Source: Ahrensia sp. (GTDB lineage Bacteria; Pseudomonadota; Alphaproteobacteria; Rhizobiales; Rhizobiaceae). Taken from it: DNA of 64,000 nucleotides. Below are positions 43,102 to 53,301 of this stretch, one piece after another. Position 1 is the first letter of the stretch; every line of letters begins with the position of its first letter. Both the position numbers and the translations under genes were made by a program. The stretch covers positions 1 through 64,000 of the forward strand of contig PAKZ01000001.1 in the NCBI GenBank assembly GCA_002706335.1, in the 5' to 3' direction. The notes below the pieces were generated by a model, which had not been told where the DNA came from, did no database searches, and was given only the letters and a program-made list of their open reading frames with translations.

Positions 43102-43896
43102 ATGAAGCAGTATCTCGATCTTCTCGAACACGTGATGGGCACCGGCACCGACCGGGGCGACCGAACGGGCACCGGCACGCGCTCCGTCTTCGGCTACCAG
43201 ATGCGCTACGATCTGGCGCAGGGCTTCCCGCTGCTGACGACGAAGAAACTGCATATCCGCTCGATCATCTATGAATTGCTGTGGTTCCTGAAGGGCGACA
43301 CGAATATCGCCTGGCTGAAGGAAAACGGCGTTTCCATCTGGGACGAATGGGCCGACGAGAATGGCGATCTCGGGCCGGTCTACGGCTATCAGTGGCGGTC
43401 ATGGCCGACGCCCGATGGCGGGCATGTCGACCAGATCCAGAAGCTGGTGGAGGGGATCAAGACCAATCCCTATTCGCGCCGGCATATCGTCTCGGCCTGG
43501 AACCCGGCGCTGGTCGACGAGATGGCGCTGCCGCCCTGCCACTGCCTGTTCCAGTTCTATGTCGCCGACGGCAAGCTGTCCTGCCAGCTTTATCAGCGCT
43601 CGGCCGACATCTTCCTCGGCGTGCCGTTCAACATAGCCTCCTATGCGCTCTTGACGCATATGCTGGCCGAGGTGACCGGCTACGAGGTTGGCGATTTCGT
43701 CCATACGCTCGGCGACGCACATATCTATTCCAACCATTTCGAGCAGGCCGAGACGCAGCTTTCGCGCGCGCCCCGGGCGCTGCCAAAGCTGACGATCAAG
43801 CGCAAGGTGGACGATCTGTTCGATTTCACCTTCGAGGACTTCGAGATCACCGGCTACGACCCGCATCCGCATATCAAGGCGCTGGTGGCGGTGTGA
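43102..43896 (+). CDS. thyA: thymidylate synthase
   Basis: A 264-residue ThyA that methylates dUMP with methylene-tetrahydrofolate, making dTMP and dihydrofolate. Visible are [18 protein letters not shown], the active-site cysteine in [12 protein letters not shown], the dUMP-binding [19 protein letters not shown], and [14 protein letters not shown]. The length equals the short E. coli-like form. GGGAG sits six bases before the ATG. The GTG of the next gene overlaps its stop, so the two are coupled. Confidence 0.97.
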   Translation: MKQYLDLLEHVMGTGTDRGDRTGTGTRSVFGYQMRYDLAQGFPLLTTKKLHIRSIIYELLWFLKGDTNIAWLKENGVSIWDEWADENGDLGPVYGYQWRSWPTPDGGHVDQIQKLVEGIKTNPYSRRHIVSAWNPALVDEMALPPCHCLFQFYVADGKLSCQLYQRSADIFLGVPFNIASYALLTHMLAEVTGYEVGDFVHTLGDAHIYSNHFEQAETQLSRAPRALPKLTIKRKVDDLFDFTFEDFEITGYDPHPHIKALVAV

Positions 43897-44216
43897 GCCG
43901 CACGCTTGCCGACATCCAGCAGGATGCGGAGGCGGTGTCGCGTCTCTATGCGCGCAATTGCGGGATTGATCGCAATGACGACTGGTATGTCCTGAAGCTT
44001 CAGGAGGAGGCGGGCGAACTGACATCCGCCTATCTGAGGCTGACCGCGCGCGGCCGCGACAAGGGCGAGGCGCGGGATGCAATCCGGCGGCAATTCGAGG
44101 ACGAATTGGCTGATTGCATGGCGCAAATCCTGTTGATTGCGGAGAAAAACGGCGTCGATCTGGAAGCCGCCATGGAGCGCAAATGGTTCGCGTATCTCGA
44201 TACATCGCCGGCCTGA
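43893..44216 (+). CDS. MazG-like nucleotide pyrophosphohydrolase
   Basis: A 107-residue all-alpha NTP pyrophosphohydrolase of the MazG/dUTPase-2 group. The metal motif is [14 protein letters not shown] (EExxE, about residues 32-45) with the second acidic cluster [11 protein letters not shown] (EDELAD) about 30 residues later. It probably hydrolyses an (d)NTP to the monophosphate; the position between thyA and folA suggests a link to dUTP or folate metabolism, inferred only. The GTG start overlaps the thyA stop (GTGTGA), and its own end overlaps the start of the DUF4424 gene by about 34 bases. Confidence 0.85.
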   Translation: MSRTLADIQQDAEAVSRLYARNCGIDRNDDWYVLKLQEEAGELTSAYLRLTARGRDKGEARDAIRRQFEDELADCMAQILLIAEKNGVDLEAAMERKWFAYLDTSPA

Positions 44217-45190
44217 CCGGCTTTGCCCTCGTCGCCGTTACGCCGGCGGGCGCGAATGACTCGACCGCCGAGATCGGCGCGGGCGGGATCGTGCTGGCGC
44301 AGAATTACAGCGTCGAGATGCAGAGCGAGGTGCTTTATATCTCGATGGACGAAGTGCGGGTCGATTATGTCTTCCGCAATCGCAGCGAGCGCGATGTCGA
44401 GACGCTCGTCGCCTTCCCGATGCCGGACATGGATGTGAGCCCCTATTACGAGGTGGCAATCCCCAATCTGGACGACAATTTCCTCGGTTTCACGGTGACC
44501 GTCGACGGACAGTCGATACAGCCGGAACTGCAGCAGCGCGCCTATGTGGCGGGCGTGGACGTGACTGACAAGGTGCTGGCGGCGGGTTTGCCGCTGGCGC
44601 CGATCGGCGACTATGACGGGCTGGACGTTTCGCATCTGTCCGACGCGCAGATCGAGGATCTGCAGGCATGGGGGATTGTCACGGTGCAGGGAGACCTGGG
44701 CAAAGCCGGAGGGCGGCCGCAGGTGGACGCGACATGGACGCTGAAATCGGCCTATTGGTGGCGGATGAATTTTCCGGCGGGCGTCGATGTCGCGGTGGAA
44801 CATAGCTACACGCCGGCGGTGGGCGGCGCGGCCGGGCTGTTCGTGCTGGGCGACGGGACGCGGACGGAGCCGCATCCCTATTACGCCGACAAGTTCTGCG
44901 TGGACAAAGGCTTCATGTCGGCGGTGCGCAAGCGCGACGGCACGACCGACAGTGACGGGCCGCGTTACTCGGAGCGCTGGCTTTCCTATGTCTTGTCGTC
45001 GGGCGCGAACTGGGCGGGCCCGATCGGCACGTTCAAGTTGATTGTAGACAAGGGCTCGACCGAAAACCTCGTTTCGTTTTGCGGCGAGAGGGTGACAAAG
45101 ACCGGGCCGACCACATTCGAGATGGATCTGAACGGGTTCCTTCCCGAAAAGGATCTCGACTTCCTGTTCATCGTCGCGCCGGAGAGTTGA
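44183..45190 (+). CDS. secreted DUF4424 protein
   Basis: About 335 residues. A signal peptide (about 1-24, ending GAN) leads into a DUF4424 domain: NDSTAEIGAGGIVL, VDYVFRNRS, VAFPMPDMD, then AYWWRMNFPAG and the tail FLPEKDLDFLFIV. The family is exported and of unknown function; a beta-sandwich fold is likely. It has cysteines in KFCVDKGF and VSFCGER that may pair. The start lies inside the MazG-like gene, with GGAG nearby, and folA starts six bases after its stop, so it belongs to the thyA-folA operon. Confidence 0.85.
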   Translation: MVRVSRYIAGLTGFALVAVTPAGANDSTAEIGAGGIVLAQNYSVEMQSEVLYISMDEVRVDYVFRNRSERDVETLVAFPMPDMDVSPYYEVAIPNLDDNFLGFTVTVDGQSIQPELQQRAYVAGVDVTDKVLAAGLPLAPIGDYDGLDVSHLSDAQIEDLQAWGIVTVQGDLGKAGGRPQVDATWTLKSAYWWRMNFPAGVDVAVEHSYTPAVGGAAGLFVLGDGTRTEPHPYYADKFCVDKGFMSAVRKRDGTTDSDGPRYSERWLSYVLSSGANWAGPIGTFKLIVDKGSTENLVSFCGERVTKTGPTTFEMDLNGFLPEKDLDFLFIVAPES

Positions 45191-45195
45191 GCGTC

Positions 45196-45747
45196 ATGCA
45201 ACCTGTCCTGTCCGTCATCGCGGCGGTTTCGCGAAACGGCGTCATCGGGCGCGACGGCGACATGCCATGGCGGCTGTCGTCGGACCTGAAGCGCTTCAAG
45301 GCGCTGACGATGGGTGCGCCGATCATCATGGGCCGCAAGACCTTCGAGAGCATTGGCAAACCGCTTCCGGGCCGACTCAATATCGTAGTGACGCGCAATT
45401 ACGACTGGGCGGCGGACGGGGCGATGCGGGTCGGTTCGCTGGATGCAGCGCTGGAGCTGGCGACTGCGCATCTGGAAAGCGCCGAACCCGATCCGGACGA
45501 TCCGGACGCGGAGCTTCCCGACGAGGTTTTCGTCATCGGCGGCGGCGAAATCTACGCCCAGGCGATGGGCATGGCGGATACGCTCTACATCACTGAAGTG
45601 CTGGCCGAGATCGAAGGCGACACGCATTTTCCGGAGATCGATCCGGCAGTGTGGGAAGAGGTGGAGACCGAAGACGTGCCGGCGGGCGAGAAGGACAGCC
45701 ACCCGACGCGGTTCGTGGTCCATGAGCGGCGCACCGAAAGCAATTAG
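45196..45747 (+). CDS. folA: dihydrofolate reductase
   Basis: A 183-residue DHFR that reduces the dihydrofolate made by ThyA with NADPH. Motifs are SVIAAVSRNGVIG (N terminus), DMPWRLSSDLKRFK with the active-site Asp/Glu position, MGRKTFESIGKPLPGR and VFVIGGGEIYAQ. An acidic loop (EPDPDDPDAELPDE) before the GGGEIY strand makes it about 20 residues longer than E. coli FolA. It ends the thyA operon. In many rhizobia hflK follows directly; here an accessory block of about 11 kb intervenes. Confidence 0.96.
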   Translation: MQPVLSVIAAVSRNGVIGRDGDMPWRLSSDLKRFKALTMGAPIIMGRKTFESIGKPLPGRLNIVVTRNYDWAADGAMRVGSLDAALELATAHLESAEPDPDDPDAELPDEVFVIGGGEIYAQAMGMADTLYITEVLAEIEGDTHFPEIDPAVWEEVETEDVPAGEKDSHPTRFVVHERRTESN

Positions 45748-45763
45748 CTTCGGGTTTCATCCA

Positions 45764-46111
45764 TCACAATTCGGATTCGCTGTCGGACGGATCGAAACAC
45801 CACCAGTTTTTGAATGCGCCCACGCAGTTGAGGCCATCGTCACCAAGCCTGACGGCTCCCATTTTCAACACGATGTAGTCTTTCGTTCCATATCTCAAGA
45901 AGCTCTGGACGAAATTGGCGCAATCCGAAGACGCGAAAGCGCACCCTAACTGAATGAGCGCGCCGATACCGTCATCGGATATTTTCGAAGGATTGGCGAA
46001 TTCCTTTCGCAATTCGTTATTTACGTAGTTTTTGAAAGACGCTTCATCAGGCTTGGTCAATATTGCCGCTCCGGCGACGACAGCGACCGCCAGCCATTCA
46101 CTGTTTGCCAT
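45764..46111 (-). CDS. small DUF4359-like exported protein
   Basis: About 115 residues from the preferred ATG 46111 (an ATG at 46174 is also in frame). The N terminus is a hydrophobic stretch (WLAVAVVAGAAILTKPDE) and then a short domain with KPDEASFKNYVNNEL, two cysteines in GCAFASSDC and a strand-rich end (KDYIVLKMGAVRLG). This layout resembles the DUF4359 family of small envelope proteins; the match is tentative. The region is less GC-rich than its neighbours. It converges on folA, 16 bases apart. Function unknown. Confidence 0.5.
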   Translation of the reverse strand: MANSEWLAVAVVAGAAILTKPDEASFKNYVNNELRKEFANPSKISDDGIGALIQLGCAFASSDCANFVQSFLRYGTKDYIVLKMGAVRLGDDGLNCVGAFKNWWCFDPSDSESEL

Positions 46112-46605
46112 AGACTCTGTTGCAACCCCCGATGCCCCAAGAAGTATAGTTGGATTATTCCACGAAGATTGCATGCATGACCCAAGGTTGCAATCCTGAG
46201 GAGAAGCGGTGTGAATTGCACCGATCTCAAAATTGGCACGATCGGTTACCCGAACGCCGACGGATAGATTGCTGGCGGCGCCTTTATTTTAGTCTCGAAC
46301 GGCTCAGGGTGGACGTTCGATTGTTGTCGGAAGGGATGGGCAGATGCGTGGCGACCAGACCCGCAGTAGCGGGTCGACGACACCGGCCGACAATGGCTCC
46401 CGCGACCGACAGGCTCGCCGGTCGTATAAGTTTTGCGTTCGAATCTTTCATTTTGAGATTCGCAACTTCCCTTGCCGCAAAAATGCACTACTGATGCGCC
46501 TTTGAAACGGGCACTATGCTCGAGATGGCGGCGGGCCGTGGAAATTTCGCGGTCCGTCACGCCGTTTCATTGCAACCCGGAGGAGAAGGAGTTCGTTCCT
46601 TGAGC
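46112..46605. other. intergenic region upstream of ligAB
   Basis: About 490 bases without a convincing gene. It is mixed in composition and contains an inverted repeat (46440-46462) that could be an operator for ligAB, and an AGGAGAAGGAG ribosome site at about 46580-46591. Confidence 0.5.
46440..46462. promoter_or_regulatory. inverted repeat upstream of ligA
   Basis: CGAATCT and AGATTCG form a perfect 7-bp inverted repeat with a 9-base spacer, flanked by TTGCG on the left and CAA on the right. It lies 144 bases before the ligA start and is a plausible operator. Confidence 0.35.
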
Positions 46606-47846
<1,241 letters not shown>

Positions 47847-47865
47847 GTTTCTCTCCCGAGACATG

Positions 47866-47894
47866 CCGCCCGCCGGGAAACCGGCGGGCGGTTT
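47866..47894 (+). terminator. strong terminator after ligB
   Basis: CCGCCCGCCGG, loop GAAA and CCGGCGGGCGG form a perfect 11-bp stem, then TTT. It also serves as a barrier to the convergent gene at 47905. Confidence 0.85.
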
Positions 47895-47904
47895 GCATTT
47901 CGGC

Positions 47905-48135
47905 TCAGTCCTCCCACGACCAGTCCGGCTTGGCGCATTCGCGGTTGGCCACTTCGGCGGCGCGGGCGAAACGGTCCGATTGTGCCGCGGCATCCGTGTC
48001 TGACGGTTCGCAGGCACTGGCGGTTATCCGAGTTTCGGATTCAGCCGACCGCTCTTGCGATGCAGCGGCTTCATTCGCCTGGGCCATGCCGACGAGTGCG
48101 ATCCAGACAGCCAGCGCCTTCAACATCATCTTCAT
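47905..48135 (-). CDS. small secreted hypothetical protein
   Basis: A 76-residue protein. Residues 1-20 are a signal peptide ending AQA. The mature part is short, rich in Ala, Ser and Glu, with two cysteines (ACEPSD and RECAKPD) and an aromatic end (DWSWED). AGGAGA precedes the ATG at 48135. It resembles many small periplasmic rhizobial proteins of unknown role. Confidence 0.65.
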   Translation of the reverse strand: MKMMLKALAVWIALVGMAQANEAAASQERSAESETRITASACEPSDTDAAAQSDRFARAAEVANRECAKPDWSWED

Positions 48136-48259
48136 TTCCCGGTCTCCTCTTCTGCGTATCTGCTTTCCGCAACGGCAGATTTCGGTTTGTGAGCCGCCAC
48201 GGCGCGGATAAGATCGGGCGCGATATGCATGCCGAAAGTCACGAGAGCGGCCCGAAAGA

Positions 48260-49897
48260 ATGACGAATTCGCGTTCGGTGACGGCGGTCGGACCGTATCG
48301 GTTCGACAGGGACGCCAATGAACTGACCGACGATGAAGGGCGGTCGACGGCTCTGCGGCCGCAGACAGGAACGGTTCTCGCGGTCCTCCTCGACAATGCG
48401 GGCAGTGTGGTCACCAAGGACCATCTGATGAAGACGGTCTGGCCGGATACGTTCGTGACCGATGACAGCCTGGTTCAGTGCATCTCGGAGATACGACGGG
48501 CGCTGGGGCCGGAGGCGTCGACGCTGCTCAAGACCGTGCCGAAGAAGGGCTATCGGCTCGATCTCGCTTGGGCGGGAGGTGGCACGCAGGAGGGGCCGGC
48601 GAGCACATCTCGCGGACGATTTGCTGCCGCCGTCACGGCGGGCGTGGTGGTTTTGTTGCTAGGCGTTTTCGCGGCATGGTGGGCGATGCGACCGGCGCCG
48701 GACAATCCGGTGCAGACCATCGCGGTGCTTCCCTTCGCCAATGCCAGCGGCGACGCAGCGCAGGCCTATTTCGCGTCGGGCGTGGCGGAGGATCTGATCG
48801 TCGGGCTGTCGAAGGTTTCCGACCTGCGGGTCGTCTCGCGCGGCGCGTCCTTTTCACTCGATGCAGACGCGATGGATATCCGCGAGATCGCCGATATCCT
48901 GAATGCCGATTACGTGCTGGAGGGAAGCGTCCGGCGCAATGGTGGCGCGTTGCGGGTCTCGGCGGCGCTGGTCAATGGCGAGACGGGCGAGAACGCCTGG
49001 GCGGAACGCTATGACGGGTCGACGGAGGATATCTTCGCGTTCCAGGAAACGCTGCTGAACAGCCTGATGTCCGTGCTGACAGTGCGGCTGTCGCGGGCCG
49101 AGCGGGAGCGGCTCGGGATCAACGGCACGCGCGACGTTGCCGCCTATGATGCATATCTGCGCGGGCGTGAGCTCGAAAATCTATACACGCGAGAGACCAA
49201 CCTGCAGGCGGAAGAGGCATTGAAGACAGCGATCCGCCTCGACCCGGATTACGCGCTTCCGCATGCGCATCTTTCGCAGGTCTACAGTTTTCGCGCGGAA
49301 AACAAGTGGGTGGACCCGACCGGACCGACTGTCGACAGGGCGATGGAGCATGCCCGCCGCGCGGTCAGTCTGGATGACAGGCTGCCTTTCGCCCATTTCG
49401 CGCTCGGCCGGCTTCACACGCGCAGCTTCTCGCCGGATTTCAAGATCGCGATCGCCGAATTCCGGCGGGCGATCGAGCTCGATCCGAACTATGTCGACGC
49501 CTACATGTTCCTCGCCAATACCTACATATTCGACGGACGGGCCGAGGAGGCGCTGCCGCTGATCGCCGAGGGGTTCGCGCGAAATCCGATCGCGCCCTAC
49601 TGGTATCATCTCGCCGAAGGAATGGCGGCCTATTTCCTCGGCGATTACGACAAGGCGGAGGCGTCGCTGACGGTGGCGAAGGACCGCAATCCGACGGCCC
49701 CCTATCCTTACCGGTTTCTGATCGCGACCTATGGCCAGCTCGAGCAGGTCGACGACGCGGACTGGATGGCGATGGAGTACGAAGCGCTCGGGCGATCCGC
49801 GACGGTTTCCGCTTTGCTCGAAACAGCGTCGATCCAGGATGCGGCCTATCGCGAGATATTCGCCGAAGGCTTCAGAAAGGCCGGACTGCCGGAATGA
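48260..49897 (+). CDS. membrane-bound wHTH regulator with TolB-like and TPR domains
   Basis: A 545-residue one-component regulator. Residues 5-102 are an OmpR-type winged helix (FDRDANELTDDEGR, LRPQTGTVLAVLLDNAGSVV, QCISEIRRALG, KGYRLD). A single membrane helix follows (about 121-143). Residues 151-265 form the TolB-N-like region seen in these regulators (TIAVLPFANASGDAAQAYFA, GLSKVSDLRVVSR). About 285-540 are TPR repeats (ALKTAIRLDPDYALPHAHL, FRRAIELDPNYVDAYMFL). CadC-like proteins of this architecture sense periplasmic signals and bind DNA inside. Its target is unknown; ligAB and the TRAP genes lie on either side. It converges on the TRAP permease 12 bases away. Confidence 0.88.
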   Translation: MTNSRSVTAVGPYRFDRDANELTDDEGRSTALRPQTGTVLAVLLDNAGSVVTKDHLMKTVWPDTFVTDDSLVQCISEIRRALGPEASTLLKTVPKKGYRLDLAWAGGGTQEGPASTSRGRFAAAVTAGVVVLLLGVFAAWWAMRPAPDNPVQTIAVLPFANASGDAAQAYFASGVAEDLIVGLSKVSDLRVVSRGASFSLDADAMDIREIADILNADYVLEGSVRRNGGALRVSAALVNGETGENAWAERYDGSTEDIFAFQETLLNSLMSVLTVRLSRAERERLGINGTRDVAAYDAYLRGRELENLYTRETNLQAEEALKTAIRLDPDYALPHAHLSQVYSFRAENKWVDPTGPTVDRAMEHARRAVSLDDRLPFAHFALGRLHTRSFSPDFKIAIAEFRRAIELDPNYVDAYMFLANTYIFDGRAEEALPLIAEGFARNPIAPYWYHLAEGMAAYFLGDYDKAEASLTVAKDRNPTAPYPYRFLIATYGQLEQVDDADWMAMEYEALGRSATVSALLETASIQDAAYREIFAEGFRKAGLPE

Positions 49898-49909
49898 CCT
49901 GCCGCGCGA

Positions 49910-52012
49910 TCAGGCCGTTGCGGCACGTCGGCCTTTGGCGAGGTTCCACCCGAACACCAAGACAAAACCGGCAATCGCGCTGAAATTCACCCAATGCGGG
50001 GCAGGCCACATCAGGGCTGCGCCGATGGCGAGCGTGACGATCCGCTCGGCGATGTTCATGCGGTTTTCCCAGTATCCCTCGATCGCCGCGGCGACTGCCC
50101 AGAGGCCGAAGACGGCGAAGCAGAAGATGTAGAGCATCTGCGGCCAATCGCCCGACAGGAACGGCGTATAGGCAAAGAGCAGCGGCACGAAATAGAGGCC
50201 CTTGGCGATCTTCCATGCCGCGAAGCCGGTCTTCATCGGCGGGCTTTCGGCGATGGCCGCAGCGGTGAATGCCGCGAGGCAGACGGGAGGGGTGACGTTG
50301 GAATCCTGGCTCAGCCAGAAGATGATCATGTGCGCGGACAGGAGAGCCGCAGCGAGGACGGCGGGGTTGAAGGCCTGATCGTAGAGCATCGACAGGCTTT
50401 CGATGGGCAGGCCCTCGATCATTGCCCGCGCCTCGGCTATCGGCATCGGCGCGGCGAGCGCGGCGATCTTGTCGGGTGCCGACAGCATGAAGATCGCCTT
50501 GGCGGTTTCCGGCAACTGGCCGGAGGCGAGAATGTCGGCGAGCTGGCCCTGCAGGATCAGCTGGTAGAGCGCCGGGGCCGAGAGCGTGCCGAGCACGATA
50601 TAGGCGGCGGTAACCGGCAGGCCCATGCCGAGGACCAGCGAGGCGAGCGCGACGAGGACGATGGCGAGCAGGAGATTGCCCTGCGACCATGTCGAGACCA
50701 TCAGCGAGAAGGTGTTGCCGATACCGGCGGTGGTGATGACGTTGACGATCAGTCCGACGCCGACGAGCAGGATCGCCGTCATGATCATGTTGCGCGCGCC
50801 AAGTTCCAGCGCCTCGATGATGCGGACGGGGCCCATGCGGTTCGGCGTCAGCCAGGATGCGGCGACGCAGGCGAGAATGGCGTAGCCGGCGGCGTATGTC
50901 GGCGTGAAGCCGCGCACCAGGAGCACGATCAGCAGCGCGACGGGAATGATGAAGGAGGGGCCGCCATTGCGGAAGACGGTCCACAGGTCGGGGCCGTCCT
51001 GGTCGGCCAGTGCGGTGGCGTTCGAGCGCTTCGCCTCGATGCGTACGAAAAAGCCGACGGTCAGGAAATAGAGAATCGCCGGCAGGATCGAGACGGTGAC
51101 GATGGTCGTGTAGGGGATCTGGGTGAAGTTCGCCATGACGAAGGCTCCGGCGCCCATGATCGGCGGCATCAGCTGGCCGCCGGTGGAGGCGGCCGCTTCT
51201 ACGCCTCCGGCAAAGGTGGCCGGGAAGCCGGCGCGTTTCATCAGCGGGATCGTGATGACGCCGGTCGAGGCCGTGTTGGCGACGGCGGAGCCGGAGATCG
51301 TTCCGGTCAGTCCGCTCGACAGGACGGCGACGAAGCCCGGCCCGCCGGTCATGCGACCGGCGACCGCGCGGGAAATGTCGACGATGAATTCGCCTGCGCC
51401 GGATTTTAGCAGGAAAGCGCCGAACAGGATGAACATGAAGACATAAGTCGACGAGATACGGGCGATGGAGCCGAACATCGCGTCGTCGCCATAGAGCGAG
51501 CGGAACAGCACGGTTTCGGCATGCAGGCCGCGGAAGCGAAAGACCCCCGGCACATACTGGCCCCACCAGACGACATAGGTGAGCGCCAGCAGGATCAGAA
51601 CCGGAATGATCCATCCGGTGGTGCGGCGGGTGAACTCGAGCACGCCGAGAATGCAAAGAATGCCGGCCAGCCAGTCCGACCAGATCAGCCGGACGCCGCG
51701 TTCATAGATCGCGCTCTCGGCATTGATGACGTAGATCGCCGCTGCCGCGACGGCCATGCCGAAGGCGATGTCGAGGACGCGGATGACGGGATGAGAGGCC
51801 CAGGACGCCCCGGCGATAGGCGAAACCAGGACGCAGAGCAGTACGAAGCCGGCGAAATGGAAGCCGTTCTGGGTGAGGACGGCGACGGAACCGAAGGAGT
51901 TCATCCAGATATGGACGGCCGAGATCACGACGGCGACGACGAGCGTCACAAGGCCCAGACCGTGTCGGTTCAGGCCCGGAGATCCGGTTTGTGTCATGGT
52001 TTCGGCGCGCAT
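49910..52012 (-). CDS. fused TRAP transporter permease (system 2)
   Basis: About 700 residues; fused 4TM and 12TM TRAP subunits of a TAXI system. Landmarks are MNSFGSVAVLTQNGFHFAGF near the N terminus, SSGLTGTISGSAVANTASTG, IPLMKRAGFPATFAGGVEA, GGQLMPPIMGAGAF, and a late FWLSQDSNVTPPVCLAAFTA. It is about 70 residues longer than system 1, and the two are clearly diverged. The ATG at 52012 has GGGAGG seven bases upstream and is preferred over the open frame to 52075. It follows the TAXI receptor gene after about 70 bases, in one operon driven by a sigma-54 promoter (53155-53170). Confidence 0.92.
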   Translation of the reverse strand: MRAETMTQTGSPGLNRHGLGLVTLVVAVVISAVHIWMNSFGSVAVLTQNGFHFAGFVLLCVLVSPIAGASWASHPVIRVLDIAFGMAVAAAAIYVINAESAIYERGVRLIWSDWLAGILCILGVLEFTRRTTGWIIPVLILLALTYVVWWGQYVPGVFRFRGLHAETVLFRSLYGDDAMFGSIARISSTYVFMFILFGAFLLKSGAGEFIVDISRAVAGRMTGGPGFVAVLSSGLTGTISGSAVANTASTGVITIPLMKRAGFPATFAGGVEAAASTGGQLMPPIMGAGAFVMANFTQIPYTTIVTVSILPAILYFLTVGFFVRIEAKRSNATALADQDGPDLWTVFRNGGPSFIIPVALLIVLLVRGFTPTYAAGYAILACVAASWLTPNRMGPVRIIEALELGARNMIMTAILLVGVGLIVNVITTAGIGNTFSLMVSTWSQGNLLLAIVLVALASLVLGMGLPVTAAYIVLGTLSAPALYQLILQGQLADILASGQLPETAKAIFMLSAPDKIAALAAPMPIAEARAMIEGLPIESLSMLYDQAFNPAVLAAALLSAHMIIFWLSQDSNVTPPVCLAAFTAAAIAESPPMKTGFAAWKIAKGLYFVPLLFAYTPFLSGDWPQMLYIFCFAVFGLWAVAAAIEGYWENRMNIAERIVTLAIGAALMWPAPHWVNFSAIAGFVLVFGWNLAKGRRAATA

Positions 52013-52081
52013 GGACGAACCTCCCGGTAAACAGGATAAGAAGGCGAGGGCCGCGCGAAGCGGCCCCCTGTTCAAGCGCGA

Positions 52082-53104
52082 TTACGGACGCAGGCGGTCC
52101 GGAATGGTGAGGCCGGCTTCCTCGTAGTAGCGCAGGGCGCCCGGATGGAGCGGCAGCGGCAGGCCGGCGATCGCCTTTTCAAGCGCCATTGCCTTGGTGG
52201 CCGGATGGATGGCCTGCAGGAAGGCGAGGTTCTCATACATGGTCTTGGTGATCTCGTAGACGTCCTCCTCCGGCAGGTCGGCCGTGGTGGCGAGGAAGTT
52301 CGGCTGCGCGATCGTGGTGACGTCCTTGTCAAGACCCGGATAGGTGCCGCCAGGAATGAGGTATTCTGTCCACAAATCCATGCCGTTATTGGCCTTCTCG
52401 ATCTGCTCGGGCGAGAAGGAAAGCAGGGTTACCTTGTCGCCGGCGGTGGAGAAGAGCTGTGTGACAGCGCTGACCGGAACGCCCGCGGGCGTGCTCATGC
52501 CGGCCGCCTGGCCGTTCTGGACCGCTTCCGCAGCCGGGCCGTAGCCGCCATAGAGCAGCTCGTAGTCGCTATCGACGTCGATCCCGAAGCCCGCCAGAAT
52601 TGTCTTGTTGGAGCCGAGCGTTCCGGAGTTCTGTGCACCGAGGGCCATGGTCTTGCCCTTCAAGGCAACCATGTCCTCGATCGAACCGGTCGAGGCCAAC
52701 TCGCTCTGGACGACGAAATGCTCGACATTCTGCCAGAGCATGGAGACGGAACGCAGTTTTTCCTGCGGGCCTTCGGCCTCGATCGGGCCGGTGCCGGTGC
52801 GTGCATAGTAGCCGTATAGGCCTTGCAGAATGGCGAACTGGGCCTCTCCGTCGCGCAGCAGCTTGACGTTCTCGCCCGAACCGGCCGAGGAAATCGCCGA
52901 CATGCCGAGTTTCTGCGTCGGCTCCAGCTTGACCTTGGTGAGCGTCGAAATTGCGACGCCGACCGGATAATAGGTGCCGCCGGTGGATGCGGTGGCGAGG
53001 ATGTAGTTGCGCGGTTCCTGCGCCTGGGCGTTGAAGCCGGCCGTCGTGGCGACGGCCAGTGCGGCAGCGGCGGACAGAATCGTGCGTCTGGTAATCGTTG
53101 TCAT
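52082..53104 (-). CDS. TAXI-family TRAP solute-binding protein (system 2)
   Basis: About 340 residues. The signal peptide carries a Tat-like RRTILSAAAALA and ends QAQ. The receptor domain opens NYILATASTGGTYYPVGVAI, the TAXI ligand loop, with MALGAQNSGTLGSNKTIL and LYGGYGPAAEAVQNGQ-type blocks in the middle. It supplies the permease at 49910. The ATG at 53104 has GGGAGGA nearby. Upstream is the sigma-54 promoter, about 40 bases before the ATG as judged from the expected transcript start. Confidence 0.92.
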   Translation of the reverse strand: MTTITRRTILSAAAALAVATTAGFNAQAQEPRNYILATASTGGTYYPVGVAISTLTKVKLEPTQKLGMSAISSAGSGENVKLLRDGEAQFAILQGLYGYYARTGTGPIEAEGPQEKLRSVSMLWQNVEHFVVQSELASTGSIEDMVALKGKTMALGAQNSGTLGSNKTILAGFGIDVDSDYELLYGGYGPAAEAVQNGQAAGMSTPAGVPVSAVTQLFSTAGDKVTLLSFSPEQIEKANNGMDLWTEYLIPGGTYPGLDKDVTTIAQPNFLATTADLPEEDVYEITKTMYENLAFLQAIHPATKAMALEKAIAGLPLPLHPGALRYYEEAGLTIPDRLRP

Positions 53105-53154
53105 GGTTTCCTCCCAAGATGACATCGGTTCGGCGATGGCCGTGGAGACATCAC

Positions 53155-53170
53155 AGCAAACCATGTGCCA
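53155..53170 (-). promoter_or_regulatory. sigma-54 promoter of TRAP system 2
   Basis: On the minus strand TGGCAC, five bases (ATGGT) and TTGCT match the RpoN consensus TGGCAC-N5-TTGCW at every position. The transcript should start near 53144 and read into the TAXI receptor gene. The sigma-54 activator gene (53302-54642) is immediately upstream. Confidence 0.85.
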
Positions 53171-53301
53171 AATCTTACCTGTCCACCCCTACTCAAAGAT
53201 TCCAAGGGTTTAGGGGGAGGTGCTTTGTTGCAACGCGAAGGAAAGCGGCGGTTTTTCGCCGCCGGGCGGCGGTGTGGCGGCAAGATTCCGCCGTCGTCCT
53301 T

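Noticed and set aside
46150-46560. Overlapping short frames in the gap before ligA
   Set aside because: No family wording, poor ribosome sites and Arg-rich composition; the region is better read as regulatory.
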